Below are positions 45,639 through 58,296 of a stretch of DNA of 64,000 nt, piece by piece; position 1 is the first letter of the stretch, and each line of letters begins with the position of its first letter. Source of the stretch: Silene conica (lineage: Eukaryota > Streptophyta > Magnoliopsida > Caryophyllales > Caryophyllaceae). The notes under the pieces are model-generated. The model worked only from the letters and a program-made list of their open reading frames with translations. It was not told where the DNA came from and did no database searches. The stretch covers positions 67,471,237 through 67,535,236 of the forward strand of contig CM055316.2 of the NCBI GenBank assembly GCA_029255685.2, read 5' to 3'. A program made the translations under genes and the position numbers.

Positions 45639-46311
45639 GACGGGCGGAGCTTATTTGACATAATTCTAGAGATGGCAATTTTTTGTAACAAGGAATGTTT
45701 CGACATAATTCTTCCATATTCTTGTTGAACAAGGAGCTACTTGTTTGAACATTGTCAATGCATATACATAGACAAACCTTCTCACTTGTGTAATACTCTA
45801 TCTTTTTTTGCTTTGTTTTGCAGTTAGGATGTAGAGTAGCTGAGTAGTACAATTTTATGTAAATCCTAGACCGGAATGTAGATTTGCTTATTGCTATAAA
45901 TCATTGTATCGAGTATCGGACTATCTTGCTTGTCAACCTATTCACTTATAGGTTAAACATTAAAAAAAAATAATGAAACAGTCTTGTACAACATGCTAGA
46001 AAACACAAATCCAGGTCACGTGGATAGCGTGGATCGACTTTGAATAGTCTCATAATATGGGTCGAAAATACATTCTCTGTATCTTTTTTCTTCAGGTAGT
46101 ACAAGTACATCGGAATATATCATGGAAAATAAATATAAGCTGAAAGCGTACACTTGTAAGACTCGTTTGCTGCAGTTTTCTCTGATCAGAAATAATGAAT
46201 GCCAGCGTATTTGCTCTGGCGAGTAAGACCATCGTTCTTGTTGTGGGTTTGGTCTGTAGAAGGATCATTCTGGTTGAGTCAGTTTAGCTGGGTTTGGCGG
46301 TGGCCAGTGGA
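45639..46311. other. Convergent 3' flanks of UBAC2 and DUSP12, no further gene
   Basis: The two stops face each other 673 bp apart. The sequence should contain both 3'UTRs. No other feature recognised. Confidence 0.5.
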
Positions 46312-49300
46312 CTAGACAGTGCTGAGATCCATGCGACTCTTATGGAGCTGGAACGCTGGGGTGATCCAACTCCCACAGTTGCATTGACTGCCTGACCAAT
46401 TGAAATACCCTAAGCGAGCATCACAGTGAACACATGATAGTTTGCCCTCGATACCCCCTTCTTCCACTGCACATTCCAAATAACACAGTTAGATTGAAAG
46501 TATAGCTTCAAAAAAATCCGATTGAGGGCTTTCTGTTCATGTTTTAGATTGATGTTGCGTGTTTTTTCCTGATAGTAAATGTTAACAAACAGTCAAACAC
46601 AACTAGAGTGAGAGAGGAGAAAACAAATTTTCACTCGTTTAACCAACTTTGCAGCTTTTCTTAGATTAAGTAGTTTATTTTGGCCAAGAGTCCACTGGGA
46701 TACAGCAGCAAACAAACACTTTAGAACGTATCATTCAAGAATCCAACAAAACAAAAAACATTCAAGAAGACGACGACAATAAACTAAACCAAAAACAACA
46801 GTTTAGTAAGCAAAGCTACAAGAGCCCTGTTGTCTTTGCCGTTTGCCTCACGTCCATTCTCAGTGAAATAGCTAAGTAAGACCGTATTTGAAGTCTTTGG
46901 GCGTGTCATAAACTAGAAAGCCTAAAAGCTCACTTGAATCCCAGTCTTACAATAGCAGGACCGTTTTACCAAGGTTTTGCCTTCTTCAGTCTACATATAT
47001 TTCATCAAGAGACTAAGGACTCCCTGGAATATGGGACAGTAAATAGAATGAGTTGTTCACATGCACACCCCAGCTGATCTTTCTTATCTATAACAGAAAT
47101 TAAAATACCTATTTCCCTTTATGAACAGGGTAGACATAAGAGAATACGGAGTAGGAAGATAGAGAATTTGATAAATACCTGTTTTCATCCACTTCAACGG
47201 CTCGACAAAGATTGAACTACAGCCAAAATCGTCAGATTTGTTGAAGGAATTTCCACCATTTCTCTTGTGCCATTGGAAGGCCGTCATGCCTTCACCTGGG
47301 ATGTGATCCACAATATTCTCTTGCAAGGCGACAACTCTTCTGCATTTCTTGCAGCGGTAAGCTACATTAGAGTTTAAATTACCATGGAGAGATGTTTCTG
47401 GCTTCTTAGAGGCAACTTCCTGAGGCAAGCCAGGATCCACAGCAAACTTAGAACTGTCCAACCTCTCTCCTCTATTATAAGAATCACCTGAAATTAGAAA
47501 CGGCACTCTTTAAGTTTGTAGGCCTTAGTAAAGTCCCCTGCCATGAATTATAATTATGCATACATATACATTTACAGGATGAATCCCTCTTTATGCCTCT
47601 AAAAACAATTGTCATATGAGAGCCCATTTTATGTCTCATGACTCTCATCTCCTCCTTTCTCCGTGAGAAACATCTACTTCAGCAAAAAAAAATCACATAA
47701 AATTTCACCAAGTTGTTGATGTGTCCAGAAAATATGCAACACAAAATAGGACAAATATCAATTCTTCTGCTATACTCAAGATCAGAAGCTTGGAGAAATG
47801 TCAAGAGTCAAGACTGAACATTCATAAGAAAACAATATAGTGAATTTTAGTTTAAGCACTGGGTTTAGTACAGACGAAAACTCACCAACTAGAGCATTAT
47901 ATTATGAAACAAAGATGCTCAGGACTGTCCATATCAGCTTTCTATTAATGGAGGAGTATCACAAAACATATTCCACCTAGAAATCATCTCTGAATTACGT
48001 TGAGCCACTGACAATGAGGACAATCTAATCAATATGTTTTGGATGTCTTACACCGACCACCCAGTGTCACAAAAGGCACTTGCCTATGATAACTTCACAA
48101 TATAATTAGCACAGAGAATTCAGTTGGCCATTTTGCCTTACTCCCATCACATTCTAAAGCTAAATAATGATGATTTTTTGGCTTGAATGCAATTACTCAG
48201 TCTCCAAAAGAAAACAATGCACTTAAAATACACCACCAAATCTCGCCAATTCATGTGTCAAGAAAAGAATTTCTTCCAAGAATGTCAACACATAAATGAC
48301 GTACTATCACACAATTTCCTGCATGCAAGTAAACATTCTCATCATAATTTTGTATTTCCCTGGTCAGTGGGAACATATTTGGCCTCCATATCGCCATGAA
48401 AAGACAAAGCAGGAAAGAGAAATGGAATGCTCAGAAAAATGATTCAGAAGGTAATATTATGTCTAGTAGAGGAAATCATAGAATACCACAAACAAATTAC
48501 ACTGGCTCTACTTAGAGGAAAGTCACTACGTTGTTAATGTTGTTAAATTGATGTGTGTCAATATCAGGCTCAGGTGATTGCAACAGATAACAACTGAAAA
48601 CCATTGCACATAACCATAAAAGAACTGTATGCCAATAGCCATGGGATATTAGCTGCATAAAAACCAGTCCATTACTTAAAAAAAATCAAACAAGGCATGT
48701 GAAACTTATATTCAGGACAGCTGAAACAAATATGAGACATCAACGCGACTACTTGGTGGATTGCAGGGTGAAATAGAACGCACCCAGCATTTTCAAACGG
48801 AAACGCTTGTATTTAGAGCTTCCACGATCAACTTTAAAACCCATCTCCTCAAACATTTTCAACTACAACAAAGAAAAAAAAGATATCCTGGTATCAAGAA
48901 ATTACTAGCAAATAATATTTCTGATGCAGTGAAGATATACCATGTTTCATAACATCAAATTATAAGGAGACATTTCTCAATTCTCTCACCTGTTCCAAAA
49001 AATTGTCATTTGGTGAAGCAGACTCAGAACATTGACGTAACGATTCAAGTGCAGCTGCATAATTTGTAACAGAACATACAAACAATGGTGTGAGAAGATG
49101 ACAAAAGACCAATAAGAAACATAAGAACATTATTGGTAAATGCATTTAGCTCTCGGAACAAAGTAAGAAGCTTATCACACATACACACACCTTCAAGAGA
49201 TAGTTGTTCAGATCTCATTAAATATGCTGTAACTATTGCTGCACTGCAACAAACGCATACAAAGCAAGTTATGGACCTTTATAGGTACAGACTTGAGAAA

Positions 49301-50731
49301 GCAGAAAAAAGGTTATAAGCAGTCCAAGACTATCTGAAACTATTTGCAAACAGCAGAAACAAAACACCTTGTGTAACTGATGCAACTAGACAATGTACTG
49401 CCAAGCATTTGTCAACGTAATGTTGCGAGTCTTGCGACATTAACGTACAAAATCAATTGTGTAAACAACAAATGAAAGATGTAAAAATGACCTTGAAGGC
49501 TTGATGGTACCAGCTTTTTTTTTTTATTATTATTATTCAGAATTCAGACATACCAGCATGATGACCTAGCAAAAGTATATGCGCCCTTTGTTCGATAATG
49601 AACTTCTTGTTTCCTTTTTAAGGTGCCTAAATAAACTTTCTATTTGGAATCTTTACTTTTTGCATTATTTGTGATCCCACTTTTTCACTAGGCTTGCATT
49701 TTAAAGCACTTGTTAACTTTCGTACAAAAGAAAAGAAGAGGTCTATTCATCGACAGAGATAATACTCGTATGATTTAAGGGTATACACTTTCTAGAAAGC
49801 AGGGATAGAGATGTAGGTTTACTTCCATAAATGTTTAGTTTAAGTTGTCCCTCAGATTACTGCCTGGCACACTTCAAAGATCCATACTGCATGGTGTTTC
49901 TGTGCATAGACAACAGAAACTCTCAAATTTACTGTAAGCACTCTTACCACCTTACCTATTTCTTTGCTAATGGGTTGATAGAAAAATAACAACCCTCAAT
50001 TGATTTTCACATCTGCCTACGTCAATTTTTTCAAGGTACCATAAACGTGATCCGACAGTCACTAAAGAATAAAGATCATCTCAACAACCATAAGTTTCAA
50101 GCAATTATCGAAACAGTCTCATGGCTCTGAAAAGTCCATAGTTATATTAGTTACCAATGTAAATAACCTTAAAGACTTTTGTGTGGTTACTAACTAAGTT
50201 CAATGTGATTATTTTGATCATATAAGATGATAAATATGGCCAGAAAACAATAATGAACTCAACAGCACAAGAAATAATTCAACAAACAAATGAAAATTCA
50301 TCTTACCTCCTAGATACACCGGCAAAACAATGCACCAAAACACATCCTTGTTGCCGACTCTCGTCAATGAAATCCAAACAAACCTCCAAATAATCCAACA
50401 GATTCTCATTTTCAGTGTCTTTCAATGCAACAGCCATCCTCACCATTTTCAACTCTTCCCCAACATACTCCAAGTTATACACAAGCTTATCCGGCAAGAG
50501 CGCACTCTTCGACCAAGAGTCATCGCCACCATCATCCAAATCTCCAACAAAAACTCGCCGAATTTCCTTGGCAGGAACTACGAGTGAAGTACGCCATTCA
50601 GTGAAGAATGAAATTGAGGCTGAACTTACAGCTGACAATATATGTGTAATCTCAGAACTCCCTTTGTCAAGGATTTCCGCCGCATCACTAATGTTTCCAA
50701 TAAACAGATTTTCTCGCACTAAACACGGCAT
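46312..50731 (-). CDS. DUSP12: DUSP12/YVH1-type dual-specificity phosphatase with zinc-binding C-terminus (6 exons)
   Basis: Exons, 5' to 3': 50307-50731, 49191-49243, 48990-49054, 48784-48862, 47179-47487, 46312-46466. They join in frame to about 361 residues. The N-terminal phosphatase domain starts LVRENLFIGNISDAAEIL and has the catalytic loop VHCFAGVSRSAA, split by intron 1 (Cys135, Arg141), followed by AYLMRSEQLSLEGALESLR. After a variable linker the C-terminal domain has CKKCRR, HWKR-like FQWHKRN, FVEPLKWMKTV, LSCVHCDARLGYFNWSGSQCNCG and WITPAFQLHKSR, which agrees closely with the zinc-binding end of DUSP12/YVH1. In yeast and animals YVH1 releases Mrt4 from pre-60S ribosomes and the zinc domain is the essential part; a ribosome-assembly role here is inference. 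The ATG at 50731 follows an acceptor-like site near 50759; a leader exon with donor ACCAG|gtactc lies near 51890. Confidence 0.92.
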
Positions 50732-51079
50732 GTTACACCCAATTTCGTCTCACAAATCACCTGTCACATTATTAATTACAATTAGATATTCCCTCCGTTA
50801 TGTCACACGTCAACATCACATTTCGTTACATTCAGTTCTCTCTTCAAATCTCTGCAAATATAGATAAAGAAACAAACACTCTCACAAAATGATTTTTGGC
50901 CATGAGTCCAATTATATAAACTTGGTAACCTTTTACTAAGTACTTTCCCGTAAAACTGGAAGTCAAATACTTAACTCGAAACATAAAAAAACATTTGTAC
51001 CATAAAACTGAAATACCGCAGTACACGGGACGAAAACTTTCATTCATTATTTCGATCAATAACTCGAGCAAAGAGTCTC

Positions 51080-51235
51080 GCTTGTGACGGGGTGAAGACG
51101 GATAATATCCTCTCACAACAAGGCAAGTGGGAGGACAAATGGGTGGAAATGGAGCATTTCATGGGTCCTGCCACTTGCATTTTGTGAAAGGGCACTATCC
51201 GTTTTCAGCTTGTGACGGATAGTTTTCCTCTATTT
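51080..51235. mobile_element. MITE with inverted gacggata ends
   Basis: The left sequence cttgtgacggggtgaagacg and the reverse complement of the right part near 51190-51230 share gacggata and cctctcacaa words. Related in style to 24028-24203. Non-coding. Confidence 0.5.
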
Positions 51236-51389
51236 GTGTAACTCGAAATATGTCATCTCGCAACGGAATACATGGCATCTCAATCCTAAAGCTATCAAAA
51301 GAATAAAAATGAAGTGCACGATGAATACATTAGTCCACGAAAATTAATCTATAACTTTACAAGGTAAAATAATTCGACAAATTACTGTA

Positions 51390-51500
51390 GTAATATACTT
51401 CGTTGTCTTATCTCAATCATTTGTTTCGTTGTCTTATCTCAATCATTTGTTTATCTTGGATTAAAATACGGAAACAATTCATTGGGACAGAGGGGGTAAG
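51390..51500. mobile_element. Stowaway-like MITE with an internal 26-bp tandem repeat
   Basis: Word ttcgttgtcttatctcaatc followed by atttgt occurs twice in direct tandem (51400-51450). The right end gggacagagggggta is of Stowaway form; the left end is degenerate. Confidence 0.5.
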
Positions 51501-51590
51501 TGTTACAGTCAGTGGCATAACCAGGGGCTTACAGGAACGTTGGTTCTAATCAATGAAAAAATCACAACTTTTCTATATTACGGAGTACTA

Positions 51591-51736
51591 CTCCCTCCAT
51601 ATCGATCATTTATTTACCTATGTCATATTTGGATGCCGCATTCATTTGTTTATCTGGGGCTAATTTGATCATCGACCATATCCATTTTCTTGGTTTTTGT
51701 GCCAAAACCAAAGGTACCGGGATGAAGGAAGTAGTA
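51591..51736. mobile_element. Stowaway-like MITE, decayed
   Basis: CTCCCTCCATATCGATCATT at the left and accgggatgaaggaag at the right, flanked by TA. The arms are only partly complementary. Confidence 0.5.
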
Positions 51737-52010
51737 TTTTTCTCCCTATACCTTATTTCATCTGTTGTACGTAATTAGGAATCTTGATTCCGACACTGAT
51801 TACTACATCGTCGAAAGTAAAATTAAAACAATCAGGCGCAAAAATTACGAAACAAAAGGGGAGAAAAGGGTGTGAAAGAGTACCTGGTAAAGGGGGGAAT
51901 ATTCCGGCGAAATGAAAAGAAACGTTGTAGTGAGTGAAGAGAAATGGAGAGCGGTAGCTTTTAAATAACAAGGGAGGAGATGGCGCGTCACTGCTACTCA
52001 TGTGTTCCAC

Positions 52011-52889
52011 ACTTCGACTAGTCTTTGGTAATAGGTAGATTTTCAGAACCGTCTCTCCAAAATCTTTTGTGTTTTATAATTGCTTCGGTTATAACTTAAC
52101 TAGAATTTAATTTAATTGATTTGTACTTAGAACAAATTCGGTTAAGTCGTGTTTGTTAATTAGGGTAAAGAGGCTCATTAGGACGACTTTGATGCTTGAA
52201 CTTGAACTTTGAACTCAAGTCATAACCTCATAGGTGCCACCATTTAAGTCATGACTTTATCAAGTAAACTATATTTTTGAGTGTGAAAGATCAACTAAAC
52301 TAGTTAACATATATGATTAAATCGTCTCTGTTTAAGTTCAAGTCGATCATTGATTCAGTGACTCACATCAGAAGCTTCTTCTCGCACACAAAAAAAATTA
52401 CTTTGAAGGATTTGTGTTATTTTTACTTTGACAATACAATCTTCTATCTTTAACTAAACAAAATAAATGAAATTTATGATTTAATCGTGTTGGATTGAGT
52501 CCAATCCTCAAACAAACGATTAAATCATAAGAAATAGCCCAAATTCTTGTTTTTGACGAGCATATTCGTTATAAACTTGTGACGAGTCAAATGTAACTTA
52601 CTCGAGTTGATAAAGACAAGTAACTTTTTAGTTCACAAGAACTCTAATTTTTATTTTATCTATTTGTGTGAGTGATATGTGACCTGTTATAAATTTGCGA
52701 GGGATTATCGGAGAGAGTTGTTAAATAAATAGAGATGAGATCAGGCCGCAGGAAGATTGATATTTGTGTGTTTGGCATTGTGTGAAAGGAAAGGATTGGA
52801 TTGGATCCATTTCACTATCATGGGAAGATAATATTTTTGGATGGAATATAATTTTCAGATGAGATATTCCTTTGAGGGCGAGGCCCATA
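52011..52889. other. Intergenic, no gene seen
   Basis: AT-rich upstream flank of the DUSP12 gene. No exon or repeat end recognised. Confidence 0.4.
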
Positions 52890-52897
52890 GACAAAGG

Positions 52898-53434
52898 TAG
52901 GGCTGAGCATAGGTCCAGAACCGGACCGGACCGGACCGAACCGGACCGAACCCGAAACCGAATTTTACTAAATTTGGGACCGAAGACCGGACCTATAAGG
53001 AACCGGTCCTGGACCGGACCGGACCGGTAAAAACCGGACCAACCCGAGACCGGACCATTTGGACCGATTTCACATTTGATCAAATTTTCTTATTTAACTA
53101 ACGATAAATTTTTTGAATAAAAACGCATACTCTAATTTGTACTACTTTGCACATCACTTAGAAGAACACATAAGTAATAACTAGCCAAAATAACACATTA
53201 AAAATCTTTAAAATTCACAAGTCAAAAGTTCAATAATCACAATCTTGACTCAATCCGGTCCTATCGGTCTGGACCGAAAATTTTCGGTTTTGGACCGGAC
53301 CGGACCGAAACCCGAACAACATAAATAGTTGGACCTAGGACCGGACCGAAACTCAACCGGTCCGGGTTCGGTCTGGACCGAACGGTCCGGTTCGGTCCAT
53401 TTTTCCGGTCTGGACCGAGTTTTGCTCACCCCTA
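52898..53434. mobile_element. Non-autonomous hAT-like element rich in GGACC/CCGGA (537 bp)
   Basis: The terminal inverted repeats TAGGGCTGAGCATA and TAGGGGTGAGCAAA are flanked by the exact 8-bp duplication gacaaagg (52890-52897 and 53435-53442). Both subterminal regions consist of tandem ggaccggaccgaaccg-type words, and the middle is AT-rich. The frames through these repeats (Gly, Pro, Ser, Arg runs) are an artefact of the repeat. Confidence 0.85.
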
Positions 53435-53442
53435 GACAAAGG

Positions 53443-53996
53443 TGCACAACTTGGGCATTCTACCCTCTTTTGTCTTCATTTTATCGATGACAAGGTTTTG
53501 CTTAAAATCATCTTGTGTTGAGATTTAAGATAATTAGGGATGATAGAAGGTCTGAGATCCAACCTAGATTAAGTTGATCAGATCCTAATAGAACGGATAT
53601 GGGTCTCATTTTTTCAGCCTAATGGATAAGAATATGGTATGGATCCCCAAAATTAAATCAAATCCATATATGGGCCTGAATTATGAGATTCGGACCCGAC
53701 CCAAAAACCATTTATTACCCTGAAGAAAAACTAAAAACTTAACTATACTGAGTCTTAAATCTCTTAACCATACATTTATAGGCACATTTTGTAAGGATTT
53801 TAGTCTCTTATCTCACTTCATATAATTATGCAAAGTCTAGAAGGCTAACAAATCTCCCTTTCTCTCTATGAAATCTAACTAAAAGGTAAATTAAAACATC
53901 AGTTTAAATGTAATGTGGCGAATTAAATATGACAGAACAAATGTCACTTGACAATTAAATATGACATGGCAAAATCATAATCCATATATTAAAATA
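53443..53996. other. Intergenic, no gene seen
   Basis: Spacer between a hAT element and a Helitron end. Repeated ggatccaa/gatccgacc-like words but no structure found. Confidence 0.35.
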
Positions 53997-54036
53997 TTAG
54001 TTTAGGACCCGTGCAAACTTGCACGGGCATGTAAAA
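53997..54036 (-). mobile_element. Helitron 3' end
   Basis: On the minus strand: hairpin GCCCGTGCAAGTTTGCACGGG, then TCCTAAACTAA, then T. A CTRR terminus and hairpin of Helitron form. The matching 5' end, to the right, was not found. Confidence 0.5.
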
Positions 54037-54937
54037 AAGTATATAAATAAACATTTAAAATTTTATAGTTGTAGTATTACTTCATTTAAATATAAATGTT
54101 CAATATTTTACAAATACAAATAAAAGTAAATTAAATTTAAATTCAACGTTTATTATACTTTAACATTAAATTAAAGGGTACATGCCTCACTGACATCGAC
54201 ACATCTCTATTTTGATTTACACATGATCAAAATAATTAAAATTAAAAGGTACACATAGAAAATGAATATCGTATGTTTCCATATGTTATTAAACTAATAC
54301 AAAAATGTTCGTATAATTATTAATGACATAGAATGGAATAGGCTATGTATAGTTAAATTCAGTTTCATCTAGTTCAGTTCAGTTTAGTTCAACTCATCTC
54401 ATGACAAATTAACTCTTATTTCAATTCAGTTCGGTTCAATTTAGCTTCACTACGACCAGTTCAGTTCAACTCTTTTTAGCAAAAAAAAAAAGAGTGTAAA
54501 ACCCGTTACTAACCATATTTTGGGTAAGTTGCATATACACTTTTACTACATGATTTTACACTAAATTAATATAAATATTTTTATCCCACACCCTTGGTAG
54601 AACATAGTTATGTTGAAAACGACTCATTAGTAATTAACTAATTGTATCAATCAGAACAGCCAATATATACCCCCGTAAGAAAATGTCCCAAAACTATAAG
54701 TTTGATACTTATATAATTATATGTATGTAAATAATACAAAATAGTAGAATCTATAGTATTTTATAGTTATTTTATCGCAAGATCAATGAGCTAATATAAT
54801 ATTAGTAGTTAATATTAATTCAAATTAAAAGCTAAAAAACGGGTAGGTTGTTCATTTTGACTTTTTATTATGCTAAGACAGTCTTATATAGGTTCACAAT
54901 TTAACAACGAATTCAATGCGAATCAACATTATCGTAT

Positions 54938-55374
54938 GTAAAGTGTTTTTGAGACGATGTTTATAATAATTGTTTTATTTTTGTGACGGTTTATATTATA
55001 CGGTATATCATTATTGATTTATTTGGTTCGGTTATATGTAATTTACGGTTTATTGTTATTAAAATTTAAGACGGTTTAAAAACTAATTAATTTCCAAAAC
55101 ATTCACTCATAAATACAGCACCACCATTTGGTGTGTTTTTTCTCCTTTTTTCTTTTTATTTTTGTAAATTTGTGGGATAAGATCAAAATATGAGTGAATG
55201 TTTGGAAAATTAATTAATTTTTAGACCGTCTTAAAATTTTAATAACAATAAACCGTAAATTACATATAATACAAATCGCCGAACCCAATACATCAATAAC
55301 GATATACCGTAGAATATAAATCGTCACAAAAATAAAATAATTATTATAAACATCGTCTCAAAAACACTTTATGA
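54938..55374. mobile_element. Foldback element with about 180-bp inverted arms
   Basis: The left arm (54938-55130) and right arm (55180-55374) are nearly complementary over their whole length: aaagtgtttttgagacgatg at the left outer end and catcgtctcaaaaacacttt at the right outer end. A central spacer of about 50 bp remains. Non-coding; the transcript would form a long double-stranded stem. Confidence 0.85.
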
Positions 55375-56031
55375 TAAAACAAAATATTTTTTTACTAAAG
55401 CTAATATAAGGGCAAATTTGGAATAAGTTGAAAAATAGGGGCGTAATAAGTAAAACAGGGAGCGTGATATAGCAAGTCCCTATATCCGTTACAAATGAGA
55501 ATTTGTGAAATTTTTTACTTTAAGCATATGTATCGTCATATCTATATATTCATAACTATCTTAATTCAATTAGTTGTCCATGATGTCCGTCATCCGTCAC
55601 CGTATTTTATTTTTACATATTTTAAAGTTATTAATTACTTTTCTTTAAATATACGTGGTGTTTAAATTGATACTTTAGCCCACCCTCTATTATAAGCCAT
55701 ATATTGCCAAGTATTGGTCAAATATGACTATTTTTGACACATCAGCTATTTTATATGGCATATAGTTTATTGGTAAATTGGTAAACTATTTATATTCTAG
55801 GAAGATAGTTAGATAGGTAAAAGTAGGAATTTTAGGCATCTTATACTACTAATGTTATTATGTATAATATGAATTTTAGTTGGTTATGAGTTATGACTAT
55901 ATTCTAGGAAGATAGTTAAAATAATATTTTATAATTAATTTTAATAATATCTTTAGTGGGTTAAGGGTGGAAGGTGAATAAATAGGCAGGAAAAGTAATA
56001 TTTGTAGTGGTTTGTGTTTTATTATTATATA

Positions 56032-57696
56032 TCATTATATATATAAAAGAATCTTGTAAAACTGCCTATGTGGCACAATGTGGTACAAGAATGAGGGTAT
56101 TCAAGCTCTCTTATTCAACCTCAAAAATTATGTTTTGTTTTGGCCAATTATGCAAAACCATGTTGGTCATCTTTCCACATCAGCAAACTAAAGCAAATAA
56201 AAAACTGAAATTAATTATAGAACCGCCTAATTAACCGTGTTAATTAATATGGGTACCAATTCTCAAAACCTAATAAAAACTGGTTTACTTTCTCGAAAAT
56301 TAATTATAGAACCACTAATTAATGTTCTTGAAAATCATCCAAAAATATTTTCCAAAAATAAAAATGGTGCTTTCAAAATATACCATTTTCCAAAATAAAT
56401 CTCAAACAATTTTATCATCTCAATCATTTCTTTAGAACTCATCCAACAAAGCGGCTACACGAACAGATGTGGTACATGTGTGCTTTAAAAATCATAATTT
56501 CGTAAACCGGATATACACGACTTAGCTTAAATTAGATACTAACATTAAATCATTTTTTTTCTTTTTATATGTGTTATATTCACTGTTAACACTTTTACAC
56601 TCTATTTACATTTCAAAATCTTTACAATATGAAATTAATTCATTATTGACGTCGTAAATTTAATTACATGATTTTTTGTGAGAAACTACCTTATATTTAT
56701 GTCCATTTGTGAACAACTACCTTACTTGTTATTTTTTGTTAAAAGTTACCTTACATTTTACTTTTTTGTTAAAACCTAACAAAAATACGACTCGGGCCAA
56801 GTTCCGATGATAATTGTGGTTGAATTGACCACAACAGCAAGTGTACTTCCCTTTATTTGGCAGAGAGGTACATCGATTATTGGAGGCTTTAACTTAAGAC
56901 AAAGGTAAACACTTTTTAGAAAAAAATTGTTAAAAGAGTTGGGTATTAAGGTGGTTATTACATGGCATATTATGCTAAGGAAAATACTTTAAAAATGATT
57001 TATGGGGAAGCGGATGAACAATATAAAATATTTTAACAAAAAAATCCAAGTTATCGTCAAAAATTGGCCCGAGTCATATTTTTGGTAGGTTTTAACAAAA
57101 AAGTAAAATGTAAGGTAGTGTTTAACAAAAAATAAAAAGTAAGGTAGGTGTTCACAAATGGACATAAATATAAGGTAGTTTCTCACAAAAAAAACCTTAA
57201 TTATAATCAATATAATGCGAGTAATAAAGATAACAATAATATCAACAAGAGTAGCGATAACAACCTGAGTAGCGATGTTAGTACGTATTATTTGTTGTCG
57301 GGGTAGTAAAATAATAATACGTATTAACAACAAAATTAGTAGTGAAAATAATAGTTATACAACAACTATAAAGAAATTAACAATATAAATTGAATAAGTA
57401 GTGAGGTAACAATAGTACGCAACAACGAAAGACAGGTGAATACGTCTCATAATCAAAATAATAAATTTTATATTAATCATAGTTTATGTATCGTAAATTT
57501 TAAATTAATGAATTAGACAGTTCAACTCAATTTAATATTTATATCAAGGAAGGTGGGAACACCAAAAGTCGAAAACTATATATATGCGTATAATGATCAA
57601 ACTCACCGTGCTACACTTATTTCGCAAATTTAGTACAAAAATTTAATTTCTAAAAATTAGTAACAACCCCGTGAAAATTCACGGGTGTTACACTAG
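56032..57696 (+). mobile_element. Candidate Helitron (about 1.67 kb) with a nested foldback MITE
   Basis: The right end is convincing: hairpin CCCGTGAAAATTCACGGG, then TGTTACACTAG, then T (57697). The left end TCATTATATATATAAAAG after an A (56031) is plausible but not certain; another TC start, TCTATATATTCATAAC, lies at 55547. No Rep/helicase motif inside, so it would be non-autonomous. Confidence 0.5.
56669..57196. mobile_element. Mutator-like foldback MITE (about 528 bp)
   Basis: Inverted arms of about 130 bp: ttttttgtgagaaactacct at the left and, reversed, the same at the right, extending to actcgggcca/tggcccgagt. Flanked by 9-bp ttaattaca (56660-56668) and ttaattata (57197-57205). A 9-bp target duplication and long inverted ends fit Mutator-like elements. 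Confidence 0.75.
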
Positions 57697-57773
57697 TAGT
57701 TATCTAAAACATTTAATTTTATTCCATGTGTCATTTTTTATAATTAATTTATATTTAGTATTTGATTATAGAA

Positions 57774-57920
57774 CTAGTTTAACTTCCTGTGAAAATCACG
57801 GGATTTTTTTAACTCTTCATTGAAAAAAATTGTGTTTTTTTGTTATTGCAATTTAATTCGATTATTCTCATATGACCTTTGTAGCTGAACTAGGTTGTAA
57901 CCCGTAAAATTTACGGGTCT
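57774..57920 (-). mobile_element. Two further Helitron 3' ends in series
   Basis: On the minus strand, CCCGTGATTTTCACAGG then AAGTTAAACTAG and T (end at 57774), and GACCCGTAAATTTTACGGGT then TACAACCTAG and T (end at 57890). 5' ends were not located; the LINE at 58297 may have inserted into one of them. Confidence 0.5.
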
Positions 57921-58296
57921 ATTTTTAAAATTTTAGATGAATATAGTTAATAATATCAAAGATAAACAGATTAATTATTTACAAAGATATGTTTTTAGAG
58001 CTGTAGATAAATATAGTTAATATTATCAAAGATAAACAAATTAGACATTTACGGATAAATTATTTTTGAATTGTTCATCACATATATCGGTAAACATGAT
58101 TTATCATATATTTCGTTCATTAAGATGATCGACTTCTAAGAAAATTAGTATACGTCTAATTACCCATTGCACCTTTTTTAAAATATGGAAAATAAATAGT
58201 CATAAAATAAAGTTGTATATTACATATCGTACAATAAAGCCAAAACGTAAATAATTTGTTCAGACGTAAGTAGTAAACGGATAATTGAGTTAAAAA

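Larger units (their letters stand above)
50759..51893 (-). other. Putative 5'UTR intron of the DUSP12 gene, MITE-rich
   Basis: Bounded on the minus strand by a donor (accag|gtactc, near 51893) and an acceptor (tgtgacag, near 50759). It contains three MITE-like segments. The open stretch at 51753-52010 would belong to the leader exon and is not considered coding. Confidence 0.45.

Noticed and set aside
52721..53447. Gly/Pro/Ser/Arg-rich open frames on the minus strand
   Set aside because: They are produced by the ggaccggacc repeats of the hAT-like element, and no homologous protein is recognised.
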